DNA of 29,701 bases from JBJHCA01 sp050485785 (GTDB lineage: Bacteria; Bacteroidota; Bacteroidia; Chitinophagales; Saprospiraceae). A model generated the notes under the pieces. It saw only the letters and a program-made list of their open reading frames with translations. It ran no database searches and was not told where the DNA came from. Each line of letters opens with the position of its first letter. Position 1 is the stretch's first letter. Made by a program: the position numbers and the translations under genes. Below, piece by piece: positions 7,483-16,553 of the stretch. The stretch covers positions 1 through 29,701 of the forward strand of contig JBJHCA010000039.1 of NCBI GenBank assembly GCA_050485785.1, read 5' to 3'.

Positions 7483-9726
7483 TTAAAACTCTGCAGATCC
7501 CTCCAGTGCCTTAGGCAGGCTGTTCTCGTGAAGCTCACACCATTCATTGACCGTAAGGAAATGCTCACCATTAACGCTGATAGCATTGTCATGTTGAACA
7601 CTGCCCAGTTTTAAAAAGTTGATGCCTGATGCGGCTTCTTCAAAAGCTTTGGCAGCTGCCGGATTTACCGTAACCACCACCCTGCTCTGAGCCTCATCAA
7701 ACAAGAAGGCATCCGACCTGGGTGTATCCGGAATAGTGATTTCGAATCCCAGTTCTGAGGTCATAGCCTTTTCGAGCAAACAAAAATAAAGCCCGCCTTC
7801 AGACACATCATGGGCTGAACTGATCAGTTTACCGGCAATAAGCATGGTCAGCTTCTTTTGTAATGCCAGTTCCCTGTCGAGATCAAAATCCGGTGCCGGA
7901 GCCATTTCCACATGATGTATCAGTCTCAGGTATTCTGACAACTTCAGCGATTGGGGCACATCTCCCAGCAGATAAATCAAATCACCCGGCTGCTTAAACG
8001 GGATGGTAACCCTGTTGGATACATCATCCAGTATGCCCAGCATGCCTATGGTGGGAGTCGGATAAACCGGAACGGCTTTGCCGCCTACCTGACTTTGATT
8101 GTAAAAGCTCACATTCCCTCCCGTAACGGGAGTGTCGAGCGCTCTGCAAGCATCGCCCATGCCTTTAATAGCATGCACAAACTGGTAGTAAACTTCGGGA
8201 TTATATGGGTTCCCAAAATTCAGGCAATTGGTAATGGCCAGTGGTTGCCCTCCGGAACAAACAATATTTCTGGCGGCTTCACACACTGCAATCATGGCAC
8301 CTTTGTATGGGTCGGCAAACACATAGCTGCTGTTGCAATCTACGGTGAGAGCCAGTGCTTTTGAAGTACCTTTAATTCTGACCACGGCGGCATCGGAAGG
8401 TCCTTCATCACTTACGGTATTGGTTCTCACCATGCTGTCGTATTGTTCTGAAATCCACCGCCTGGAAGCCAGATTGACATGCTGTGCCATAGTAAGGGCC
8501 GTCACTTTGAGGCTGGCAGGCTGGCTGATGCTTTCAGGATCAAACAAACTGATGGCATCAAAATATTCCGGTTGGGTATATTCTCTTTCATAAACCGGTG
8601 CGCCGCCACCCAGCACCAGGTCATGAGCCGGGACATCCGCTACTTTTTCACCGTGAAAGTAATACTCAAGCCGGCCAGTGTCTGAAACTTCTCCTATTTG
8701 TTCACACTCCAGATCCCACTTATCAAAAACCCTGAGCAGTTTATCCTCTTCGCCTTTTTTGGCGATCACCAGCATTCTTTCCTGGCTCTCGGAGAGCAGG
8801 ATTTCAAATGGTTGCATATTATCCTGGCGGGTAGGCACCTTATCAAGGTATATTCTCATTCCCGTTCCGCTTTTGGCGGCCATCTCCGATGTGCTGCAGG
8901 TGATTCCGGCAGCACCCATATCCTGCATGCCTACCAGTGCTCCGGTTTTAATGGCTTCAAGGCTGGCCTCCAGCAGAAGTTTCTCCTGAAACGGATCCCC
9001 AACCTGAACAGCGGGCAAATCAGAGGATGAGTCCTCTGACAAGTCAGCAGAGGCAAATGTGGCGCCGTGGATACCGTCCTTTCCGGTTGCCGAGCCTACA
9101 ATAAACACCGGATTTCCCGGGCCGTCAGCTACTGCCGAAACAGTTTCGCCAACACGCACCAGGCCTGCTGACATAGCATTGACCAAAATGTTCTGGTTGT
9201 AACAGGGATGGAAGTAGGTTTCACCTGCTACGGTAGGTACACCGAAGCAATTGCCGTAATTGCCGATACCTCTTACCACACCATCTACCAGATGACGCAT
9301 ATAAGGCCTGTTCAGATCACCAAACCGCAGGCTGTTCAGTGCTGCAACGGGGCGGGCACCCATCGTAAAAATATCGCGGTGTATTCCGCCCACGCCTGTG
9401 GCAGCACCCTGATACGGCTCAATAAAGGATGGATGGTTATGCGATTCAATCTTAAAGGCGCAGGCCAGGCCGTCACCGATATCGACCAGTCCGGCATTTT
9501 CCTCACCTGCACCAACCAAAAGCCGGCCACCGTCCCGGGGAAGAGTTTTAAGCCAAAGAATGGAATTCTTATAGGAACAATGCTCCGACCACATGACGGA
9601 AAAAATGCTCAGCTCGGTGAAATTGGGAGTACGGCCCAGAATTTCGGTAATGCGCTCATACTCTTCGGGCAAAAGACCCAGTTTACCAGCAATTTCTATA
9701 TTGGATTCAGCGGTGGATACATTCAT
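7483..9726 (-). CDS. purL: Phosphoribosylformylglycinamidine synthase subunit PurL
   Basis: PurL converts FGAR, ATP and glutamine-derived ammonia to FGAM in the fourth step of purine synthesis, working with PurQ and PurS. The 747-residue length fits the small PurL type (the Bacillus enzyme is about 740). Visible motifs include the N-terminal WSEHCSYKN segment, the SHNHPSFIEPYQGAATGVGG nucleotide-binding segment around residues 95-115, DMGAAG, and a second half with CLNFGNP and GGNVSFYN, followed by SAHDVSEGGL. No glutaminase domain is fused, so PurQ must be encoded elsewhere. ATG at 9726 with a promoter about 20 nt ahead. No other purine gene is in the window. Confidence 0.97.
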   Translation of the reverse strand: MNVSTAESNIEIAGKLGLLPEEYERITEILGRTPNFTELSIFSVMWSEHCSYKNSILWLKTLPRDGGRLLVGAGEENAGLVDIGDGLACAFKIESHNHPSFIEPYQGAATGVGGIHRDIFTMGARPVAALNSLRFGDLNRPYMRHLVDGVVRGIGNYGNCFGVPTVAGETYFHPCYNQNILVNAMSAGLVRVGETVSAVADGPGNPVFIVGSATGKDGIHGATFASADLSEDSSSDLPAVQVGDPFQEKLLLEASLEAIKTGALVGMQDMGAAGITCSTSEMAAKSGTGMRIYLDKVPTRQDNMQPFEILLSESQERMLVIAKKGEEDKLLRVFDKWDLECEQIGEVSDTGRLEYYFHGEKVADVPAHDLVLGGGAPVYEREYTQPEYFDAISLFDPESISQPASLKVTALTMAQHVNLASRRWISEQYDSMVRTNTVSDEGPSDAAVVRIKGTSKALALTVDCNSSYVFADPYKGAMIAVCEAARNIVCSGGQPLAITNCLNFGNPYNPEVYYQFVHAIKGMGDACRALDTPVTGGNVSFYNQSQVGGKAVPVYPTPTIGMLGILDDVSNRVTIPFKQPGDLIYLLGDVPQSLKLSEYLRLIHHVEMAPAPDFDLDRELALQKKLTMLIAGKLISSAHDVSEGGLYFCLLEKAMTSELGFEITIPDTPRSDAFLFDEAQSRVVVTVNPAAAKAFEEAASGINFLKLGSVQHDNAISVNGEHFLTVNEWCELHENSLPKALEGSAEF

Positions 9727-9753
9727 ACCGGATACGACGTTTTAATTTTGGCG

Positions 9754-9785
9754 CAAAGATAGTGGAAAACGAATCAGATACCCAA
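9754..9785 (-). promoter_or_regulatory. purL promoter
   Basis: On the minus strand TTG (9785-9783) precedes TATCTTTG (9761-9754) by 21 nt; the -7 box is perfect and the spacing slightly long. The predicted start near 9747 leaves a ~20-nt leader to the purL ATG. Confidence 0.55.
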
Positions 9786-9845
9786 CTTGCTGAATTGGCT
9801 TTACTTTGTTCTTTACAGATGATGAGGGAAAAGCTTTTCCACAAC

Positions 9846-9855
9846 NNNNNNNNNN
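9846..9855. other. Assembly gap (10 Ns)
   Basis: Ten consecutive N bases mark a scaffold join or unresolved bases of unknown true length. The gap sits between the divergent purL promoter and the start of the A2M-like gene, so the promoter and any leader of that gene cannot be judged. Confidence 0.99.
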
Positions 9856-9889
9856 CATACATCCACCAGGTATCAATATTACGCGCTTT

Positions 9890-12800
9890 ATGAATCCATC
9901 CTCAGTTATAACCATTAGCAGAGTTTTAATCCCGGCATGTATTTTAGTCTTGCTGCAAATTCATTGCAAACCGGCGGAGATGATCACCGAGCCCATATCG
10001 AACAGTGAACTGGCTGACCTGGTGATCTGGCAAAAGCTGGACAGCTTCTACCACAACAGTTACTTCAGGGAAGCCGAAACACTCAACCGGCAGATCAACA
10101 AAAGTGCCCGGGCAGCCAACCATACTCCGGCGTATGTACTGAGTCGATGGAAAACGTGGAAATACATGGAACGACATCGCAGTATTAGCCTGGCAGAAAT
10201 GATCACCGAAATACGGGCAGAAATCGATACGGCAGAAGGTGTCCGCAAAAGTCTGCTTTCATTGGGATATGCAGCATGGGTTTCAGATATTAAACTGAAT
10301 ACACTATTGAACCAGATTGGCCACCGAACTGCCACGGATAATGACGATGATCCGGATAACTGGTCATTACAACAGTGGAATCGCGAATGGTTTAACTATA
10401 TCCTTCAGTCCGTGGAACTGGCCCGTAAGTATGATCAAAAAATTGAACACGGTCATCTGCTCACAGTTGATGGTATCAATACACCGTGGTTTGGTGATCA
10501 GTTGTATGAGCTTGTGGTGCATGAGGCCATCAATATTACTCACAAAACCGGTTTCATCGATATCCGGATAAAACCCGATGTACTTCAGTTCGAGCCCGGT
10601 TTACTGAGCCATTCACCCGGCAGTTTAGTTACTGAACCAACTACCTCCGATGAGCTCATTGTATATCTGTACCTGCAACTGGAGGAATATTACCACAACA
10701 AAAGACGGGAAGAAGCCCTGGGTGATATCATGCTTCACCGACTTGATTGGGCAAAAGCAAAAAGCATGCTGCCCGAAAAGGATTCACTTTTCTATGAGAC
10801 ATTAACCCGGCTCACAGACCGGTTTTCAGCATTTCCCATAGCGGCTGATTACCTGAATACACTCGGCAGATTTCACGAAGCCCGGTTAAACACCCAATTC
10901 TGGACCTTTTTCAGGGATGAAGAGGCAGTCAGCGAAAATCAATATCACCTTAAAAAGGCCCTCGAATACTACACACTAGCTATTGAAAAATTTCCCGATG
11001 GTCCCGGAGGCCGTGAAGCTGCACAAAGACTCAGTGAATTGAACCGGCCTCACATCTCAATGCGCTCTGAGGAAATTTACCACGATGAAGGCTATCCGGT
11101 TATTTTACTGAGTTACAGGAATGTGTCCAAAGTTTATATTCATACATACCGCATTCCCGCAGATCCGGACTATGACGCAAAAACGGATGAATCTTCGCTC
11201 AGGGTACTTGCTCAAAACAACACCCCGGTTGCGATTCAGTCCTTTGATTTGCCCGGTGGAGAAGACCTGTTCGAGCATGCTGTGGAGCTGTCGTCGGGTA
11301 TACGCCATAAGGGCCGGTACATCGTTGTGATTTCCGATGACAAAGATCCGGTTTCAGAACATACACGTATTGCCGGCACCGAGCTGACCATCAGTAATCT
11401 GGCTCTGGTTACCCGCAGGGAAAATGAAGAAACACAATTCAGGGTTTATCACAGGAACTATGGCACTCCGCTCGATAACATTACACTACACTTTTTTGAG
11501 GCAGTATTTTCCAGGTGGGAAAACCGTTTCGATCATATCGGGATTGGTTCAGAAACTACTGATGAAAAAGGCCAGACTACCTTTATCAGACAGCCCGGAA
11601 TGTCGTACAGGGTGTTGCTAACCTCCGGCACCGACAGCTTGCTTGTCAGGGAGCAATTTTACCCTCATGCTCCCAGAGTAGGGACCCCCGCACAAGACGA
11701 GCGCATTCACTTTTTTACCGACCGAAGCATTTACAGGCCGGGACAAATTGTGCATTTTAAGGGGCTTGTGGTGTCAGCCGACAAGGCTGGTATTCCTGCT
11801 CCGCAGTCCGGCAGAGAAACGGAAGTCAAACTACTGGACGGCAACAGGCGGACACTGGGAACGGTAAGGGCTCCCACTGACCGGTTTGGAAGCATTTCAG
11901 GCAGTTTTCAGCTGCCCCGGCATGTGCTTCAGGGAAACTACATGCTACAGGCCGATCTGCGGGGAAGCACTGCATTCAGGGTAGAATCCTACAGACCGCC
12001 CGGGTTTGAAGTCATTACCCAGGTGACGGGAAAAAACATCAGTCCGGGTGACAGTGTACTGATTACGGGACACGCCAAAACCTACACAGGAGTACCGCTC
12101 AGCAGTGTCAGGGTACAATACGAAGTGAGCCGTTGGTCTTATTTTTTTCCCCGGCCGACCATGTTCACACCATCCCGGATGCATGAAGAAATGATCATAC
12201 ATTTAGGCGAAACCACCACTAAACCGGATGGCAGCTTTGCGTTTACCGTAGTGGCAGAAGATATTCCGGGCGGTACAGGGCACGGTTTTTCAAGGCTGAA
12301 CTTCGCGGTTCACACCATTGTGACTGACGGAACCGGTGAACAACAGGATGCGAGGGTTTCTTTTCAGGCGGGACGGTTTTCATCACCACCGGCAATACAA
12401 GCTCCCGGGATGATCTATCAGGACGAATCCCTTATCATTGGCCTGACTCATGATCAAGAGTCTGACGATGAAACTGATGAATTTATCCGCTTCAGAATGC
12501 TCAAACTGGAGCCGCCTCAGCAACCCTTCTCAGTCCGTTATTGGGAACAACCCGATCAGCACATTACAGGCCGCGAGGACTTTTACCGGCTACATCCCGG
12601 TCGCCCTTATGTCGATGAAACCGATCAGCAATTCTGGCCTGTATCTGCAGTGTTGACAGATACCACCGTTAAAGCCGGGGATACCGCTCTGATCATACCT
12701 TCAGGCATGCCTGGCTCCGGTATTTACCGGCTTGAAGTTTACGATGGGCATGCCCACAAAGAGATATCTCCAAACAACAACCAACATAGCTTACCCGGTA

Positions 12801-15800
12801 CCGTATTGAATTCCCAATACCTCACTATTGCTCATCGTGGAGAAAGTCATCTCCCTGGTCTCCAAAACATTGCTGCCCATCTTTCCGCTACTCAAGCAGA
12901 ACCCGGCGAAACAGTGACGCTGAGCTGGGTTTTTCCACCGGGTGTACAATACTACCGGGCAGAATTAAGCCACAACGGTCTGGTGTTTTTTACTGATCAA
13001 AGTGAAGCCGGTGCCGGGCAGCGCATAGTTTTGGAGATAGCGGAATCGCATCGGGGTGATGTACACTTCGAAATTTTTACCATTGCGAATGGGCGATACT
13101 ACCGACATGCGGGAAAAATTCATGTACCCTGGAGCAATAAAAAACTTCAGGTCAACTGGCATGAATTTCAGGATAAGGTCAATCCGGGAGAGTCCTTAAA
13201 TTGGGCACTGTCAGTACGCGACAATCAAGGACAGCCGGTGCAGGCACAGATTGCGTTAAGTGTTTATGACCGAAGCCTGGATGCGCTGGCACCCCATCAA
13301 TGGCAAAGGCAGTTTTTTCCGTTATATCACGCACCACCTCCGAATTCCGGTTCTGGCTTCAGAGACCATTACGCGGCATACTGGCATCCGGTGCAGTTTA
13401 CTGAGCAATTACAAGTGAAATACCGCCGCTTTAAGACTTTTGATGAAGACAGATGGGGCGGACTTTTTTACATGCCTACGGGCCACAGCAGATCAGGCTT
13501 GTCCGTTGCTTCATCACCGGTGAGCGAAGAAGCGGTGATGGCTCTGGACGACGCTGCCGGGCCCGAAGAAGAAGCCCCGGTAGCTCTTCGCACTGAGTTT
13601 GAGACCCTGAGTTTATTTACACTGGCCGAGACCGATCATGCCGGCCGACTCAATGTACCCTTGACCATGCAGGAGTCTGTAACGGAATGGAAAGTGCTTG
13701 GCTGGGCACAAACCTCAAACCTGAAGTATGTGTTTTTCGACACCACACTGGTCACGGCCAAAGCAGTGATGCTCGAAAGCTCGTGGCCAAGGTTCTTAAG
13801 GCAGGGCGACAGCACAATACTTTCTGCCCGATTGAGCAACACCACCGATACAGAAGTTACCGGCACTGTGAATTTTAAGGTCACCGAAGCCGGTACTGAC
13901 ATTCCCCCGGCCGGAATTAAAGATCATTCATCCATCCGTCGGGTGGCCGTACCGGCCGGAAGCAGTATTTTTCTGGAGTTGCCGCTGGCTATTCCACGCA
14001 CATTTGACGGGCTTCTGGACATGGCAATTCACTTTTCCGGCGGAGGATATTCAGACGGAGAGCAGCGTGTAGTACCTGTTTTGAGTTTGATGGATAACAT
14101 TTTTTGGGCAGGAAGCTCAGCCCTGGCAAGCCCTGATACAGTACTCAACCTGCCCGTGGCGGAAATCAATCGTATCCTTGGGAATGAGGAAACAGCGCCC
14201 CTTAGTTTTTCCGTAGAAATAACCACTCATCCTGCCTGGGTTGCCCTACAATCACTGCCGGCCATAGTACCCGATGAAAACGCAGCCACCACCCAAATGG
14301 CCGATTACTATGCTTCACTGATGCTGGCTGCAGTGCTAAAACAGAAAATCCCCGGAATCGATCTGGTTTTGGAACAATGGAGGCAAGACAGCTCTGTCCT
14401 GATGAGTACATTAGAAAGAAATCCGGATCTGAAGATGCTGAGCCCGGAGCAGATACCCTGGTTAACAGCTGCTGAACAAGAGCGGCTGCAAAAGCAGGCC
14501 CTCGTTCAGCTTTTTGATGACGTATCCCGGCCTGCGGCATGGGATCTGGCCCGAAGCAGGCTGGCATCGAGGCAATTGGAAAGCGGAGGCTTTCCCTGGT
14601 TTGAATCAGGGCGGGAAAGTGCGGTAATAACGGCAAAAGTGATCGAAACCCTGGGCATTTTGCTGGAAGCAGGCCTGATTCCTCCTACTGAGATCAACAG
14701 TGCCCGTCAGACCCTACGCCGGGCAGCTTTGTTCATCGACCGTGAAACTACTGCCCAATACAATCGTTTGATTGCCCGGCAAAACTCCATTCCGGATGAT
14801 TACCGGGTTTCCCCGGTTTTGCTGCAACAGATGTATGCCCGTTCACTGATATCCGATGTGCCCGTTGCAGACGAAGCTGCAGCAGCTTACACCCGATTCA
14901 GGGAAACAGCAGCTTCGCAGTTTCAACAGTATTCAGTTGGTAACCGTGCCATACTGGCAATATTGCTTAATAAACATCGCGACAGAGACAGAGCTGTGTT
15001 TGTTGCCAGAAGTATACAGCAAGAAGCAGTGATACACCCTGAAAAAGGAATGCACTGGCAACAACCTGTTGGTTATCAGTGGTACGAGGCAGATCTGAGA
15101 AACCACATTCTGGCCTTCAAAGCTTTTGATATACTATTACCCGATGAGGATCAGAAAATATCCATGATCCAATGGCTGCTGTTTCACAGGCAACATCACC
15201 CATGGAGTCGTGAAAAGGGGCTTATACCGGTATTGCTGGCATTGTCGGATTATCAGGCGTTGTTTTACAGTAGAGATGCAGAGGCCATTCCTAAACTACT
15301 GGTCAATGGCACAGAAGTCCATCCCGTAAATGTGGAAGCTGGCTCAGGATACGCAATATACCGGTTGACTGCCGATGAATTATCCCAAAATATGGAGAGT
15401 ATAACACTGTACAATGCAGGTGGCGGAATGGTCTGGCTGGGGTGGCAATTGGCCTACAGACAGCCCGAGGACCTCATCACCGCTTATGCATCGGATGCGT
15501 TGAGTATCCAAAAACACATGTTGCAGCTTCAACGGAAGGAGACGGGGTATTCAGGCATTGTTCGTGACACATTTCAAAGTGGAGATCAGGTGATGGTAAG
15601 ATTAATGATCAGCAGTGACCGGTCGCTGAGTTTTGTTCACATACGCGACGGGCGTGCCGCTGGGTTTGAGCCTCTGAACACCCGTTCGGATTATCACTGG
15701 CAGGACGGCCTGATCATGTACCTTCAGTTTACTGATACGCATACTGATATTTTTATTGAGAACATGAATGCCGGAAGCTATGTGATTGAATATCCGCTCT

Positions 15801-15907
15801 ATTCATTCCGGGACGGGAACTACAGCAACGGCGCTGCGCAGATTATTAGCTACTACAATCCTGCAATATCCGTGCACACTGCCGGGCGGCGGATTGTGAT
15901 AGAATAA
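9890..15907 (+). CDS. Alpha-2-macroglobulin family protein without thioester
   Basis: A 2005-residue envelope protein. The N-terminus has a hydrophobic signal ending in a Cys (residue 26) preceded by His, a poor lipobox, so lipidation is uncertain. Residues ~30-440 are helical and TPR-like. Macroglobulin-like beta domains follow, with the MG2 signature IYRPGQIVHFKG at ~614, and the A2M-family segment TEWKVLGWA at ~1265. The alpha-helical thioester-domain region spans ~1450-1760, and the last domain has the YSNG...ISYYNP...H..G.R signature of Bacteroidota members. Where CxEQ is expected, around residues 1461-1475, the sequence reads PDENAATTQ, so the thioester Cys and Gln are absent. Family members trap or block proteases near the outer membrane. 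The ATG at 9890 is chosen because any longer frame would cross the N gap. The protease cluster follows downstream on the same strand. Confidence 0.9.
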   Translation: MNPSSVITISRVLIPACILVLLQIHCKPAEMITEPISNSELADLVIWQKLDSFYHNSYFREAETLNRQINKSARAANHTPAYVLSRWKTWKYMERHRSISLAEMITEIRAEIDTAEGVRKSLLSLGYAAWVSDIKLNTLLNQIGHRTATDNDDDPDNWSLQQWNREWFNYILQSVELARKYDQKIEHGHLLTVDGINTPWFGDQLYELVVHEAINITHKTGFIDIRIKPDVLQFEPGLLSHSPGSLVTEPTTSDELIVYLYLQLEEYYHNKRREEALGDIMLHRLDWAKAKSMLPEKDSLFYETLTRLTDRFSAFPIAADYLNTLGRFHEARLNTQFWTFFRDEEAVSENQYHLKKALEYYTLAIEKFPDGPGGREAAQRLSELNRPHISMRSEEIYHDEGYPVILLSYRNVSKVYIHTYRIPADPDYDAKTDESSLRVLAQNNTPVAIQSFDLPGGEDLFEHAVELSSGIRHKGRYIVVISDDKDPVSEHTRIAGTELTISNLALVTRRENEETQFRVYHRNYGTPLDNITLHFFEAVFSRWENRFDHIGIGSETTDEKGQTTFIRQPGMSYRVLLTSGTDSLLVREQFYPHAPRVGTPAQDERIHFFTDRSIYRPGQIVHFKGLVVSADKAGIPAPQSGRETEVKLLDGNRRTLGTVRAPTDRFGSISGSFQLPRHVLQGNYMLQADLRGSTAFRVESYRPPGFEVITQVTGKNISPGDSVLITGHAKTYTGVPLSSVRVQYEVSRWSYFFPRPTMFTPSRMHEEMIIHLGETTTKPDGSFAFTVVAEDIPGGTGHGFSRLNFAVHTIVTDGTGEQQDARVSFQAGRFSSPPAIQAPGMIYQDESLIIGLTHDQESDDETDEFIRFRMLKLEPPQQPFSVRYWEQPDQHITGREDFYRLHPGRPYVDETDQQFWPVSAVLTDTTVKAGDTALIIPSGMPGSGIYRLEVYDGHAHKEISPNNNQHSLPGTVLNSQYLTIAHRGESHLPGLQNIAAHLSATQAEPGETVTLSWVFPPGVQYYRAELSHNGLVFFTDQSEAGAGQRIVLEIAESHRGDVHFEIFTIANGRYYRHAGKIHVPWSNKKLQVNWHEFQDKVNPGESLNWALSVRDNQGQPVQAQIALSVYDRSLDALAPHQWQRQFFPLYHAPPPNSGSGFRDHYAAYWHPVQFTEQLQVKYRRFKTFDEDRWGGLFYMPTGHSRSGLSVASSPVSEEAVMALDDAAGPEEEAPVALRTEFETLSLFTLAETDHAGRLNVPLTMQESVTEWKVLGWAQTSNLKYVFFDTTLVTAKAVMLESSWPRFLRQGDSTILSARLSNTTDTEVTGTVNFKVTEAGTDIPPAGIKDHSSIRRVAVPAGSSIFLELPLAIPRTFDGLLDMAIHFSGGGYSDGEQRVVPVLSLMDNIFWAGSSALASPDTVLNLPVAEINRILGNEETAPLSFSVEITTHPAWVALQSLPAIVPDENAATTQMADYYASLMLAAVLKQKIPGIDLVLEQWRQDSSVLMSTLERNPDLKMLSPEQIPWLTAAEQERLQKQALVQLFDDVSRPAAWDLARSRLASRQLESGGFPWFESGRESAVITAKVIETLGILLEAGLIPPTEINSARQTLRRAALFIDRETTAQYNRLIARQNSIPDDYRVSPVLLQQMYARSLISDVPVADEAAAAYTRFRETAASQFQQYSVGNRAILAILLNKHRDRDRAVFVARSIQQEAVIHPEKGMHWQQPVGYQWYEADLRNHILAFKAFDILLPDEDQKISMIQWLLFHRQHHPWSREKGLIPVLLALSDYQALFYSRDAEAIPKLLVNGTEVHPVNVEAGSGYAIYRLTADELSQNMESITLYNAGGGMVWLGWQLAYRQPEDLITAYASDALSIQKHMLQLQRKETGYSGIVRDTFQSGDQVMVRLMISSDRSLSFVHIRDGRAAGFEPLNTRSDYHWQDGLIMYLQFTDTHTDIFIENMNAGSYVIEYPLYSFRDGNYSNGAAQIISYYNPAISVHTAGRRIVIE

Positions 15908-15945
15908 ATAGCCAAAATATTAGCATGGCATCAGCGAGGAGTTTA

Positions 15946-15953
15946 TATCTTTA
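15946..15953 (+). promoter_or_regulatory. Weak -7 box before the TerB-like gene
   Basis: TATCTTTA differs from TAnnTTTG only at the last base and would place the transcript start near 15960, 18 nt before the ATG at 15978. No clear -33 element is seen. Confidence 0.3.
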
Positions 15954-15977
15954 GGCCACTAAAAATATTGACATTAT

Positions 15978-16433
15978 ATGATCCATCCATTGAGAAGACT
16001 AAACGATGAAGAGAGGGAACAACTGTTTCACGTTCCTTCACTGATCACTGTTTTGATAGCCGGAGCCGATGACAATATACAGCGCGAAGAGATCACCTGG
16101 GCTGCAGCAGTGGTCAATTACAGAACCCTTACCGGCGATGAACTGCTTTATACTTATTACGATGAAGTCAATGCGAGCTTTGATGCCGGGGTTGAGCTGA
16201 TTCTGGAAAAGTGCCCAAAAGGCCTCAATGAAAGGACACTTTATCTGAAAAGGGAAATAGCCCAAATCAATCCGGTGCTGAAAAAACTGGATCAGGTATA
16301 TAGAAATGCACTGATAGCCAGCTGGAAATCCCTGGCCAAGCAGGTAGCCCGTGCAACGGGTGGCTTTCTTGGCGTAGGTGCTATTTCGAAACAGGAAGAG
16401 GAGTTGCTGGGTCTGGAGATGATAGAGCAGTAA
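15978..16433 (+). CDS. Small cytosolic protein, TerB-like
   Basis: The 151-residue protein has no signal peptide or membrane helix. Residues ~20-42 (LITVLIAGADDNIQREEI) resemble the metal-binding helix-loop of TerB-like domains, in which an Asp-rich loop is followed by an EE pair. The rest is predicted helical, with a weakly hydrophobic Gly-rich stretch near residues 127-137. It lies 70 bp after the A2M-like gene and 120 bp before the first protease, same strand. Function is unknown; TerB-like similarity is by motif only and it could be an unrelated helical protein. Confidence 0.7.
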   Translation: MIHPLRRLNDEEREQLFHVPSLITVLIAGADDNIQREEITWAAAVVNYRTLTGDELLYTYYDEVNASFDAGVELILEKCPKGLNERTLYLKREIAQINPVLKKLDQVYRNALIASWKSLAKQVARATGGFLGVGAISKQEEELLGLEMIEQ

Positions 16434-16515
16434 CCAGCACGTCACTTTTGCCATTCTCAGCCAATAAATGCAAGGTTTATCCCATAAAGCGCCTTACTGT
16501 GTCGAAGTTATTTCT

Positions 16516-16523
16516 TATTTTTG
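16516..16523 (+). promoter_or_regulatory. -7 box of the first M43 protease gene
   Basis: TATTTTTG matches TAnnTTTG. The predicted start near 16530 leaves a ~24-nt leader to the ATG at 16554. The -33 region (TTAC at 19-nt spacing) is a poor match. Confidence 0.42.
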
Positions 16524-16553
16524 CGCACTTGAAACATTTTATTTTGGTTAGCA

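Noticed and set aside
9806..9889. Longer N-terminus of the A2M-like protein starting at 9806
   Set aside because: It crosses the run of Ns, so the frame is not defined there, and the ATG at 9890 is followed directly by a hydrophobic signal.
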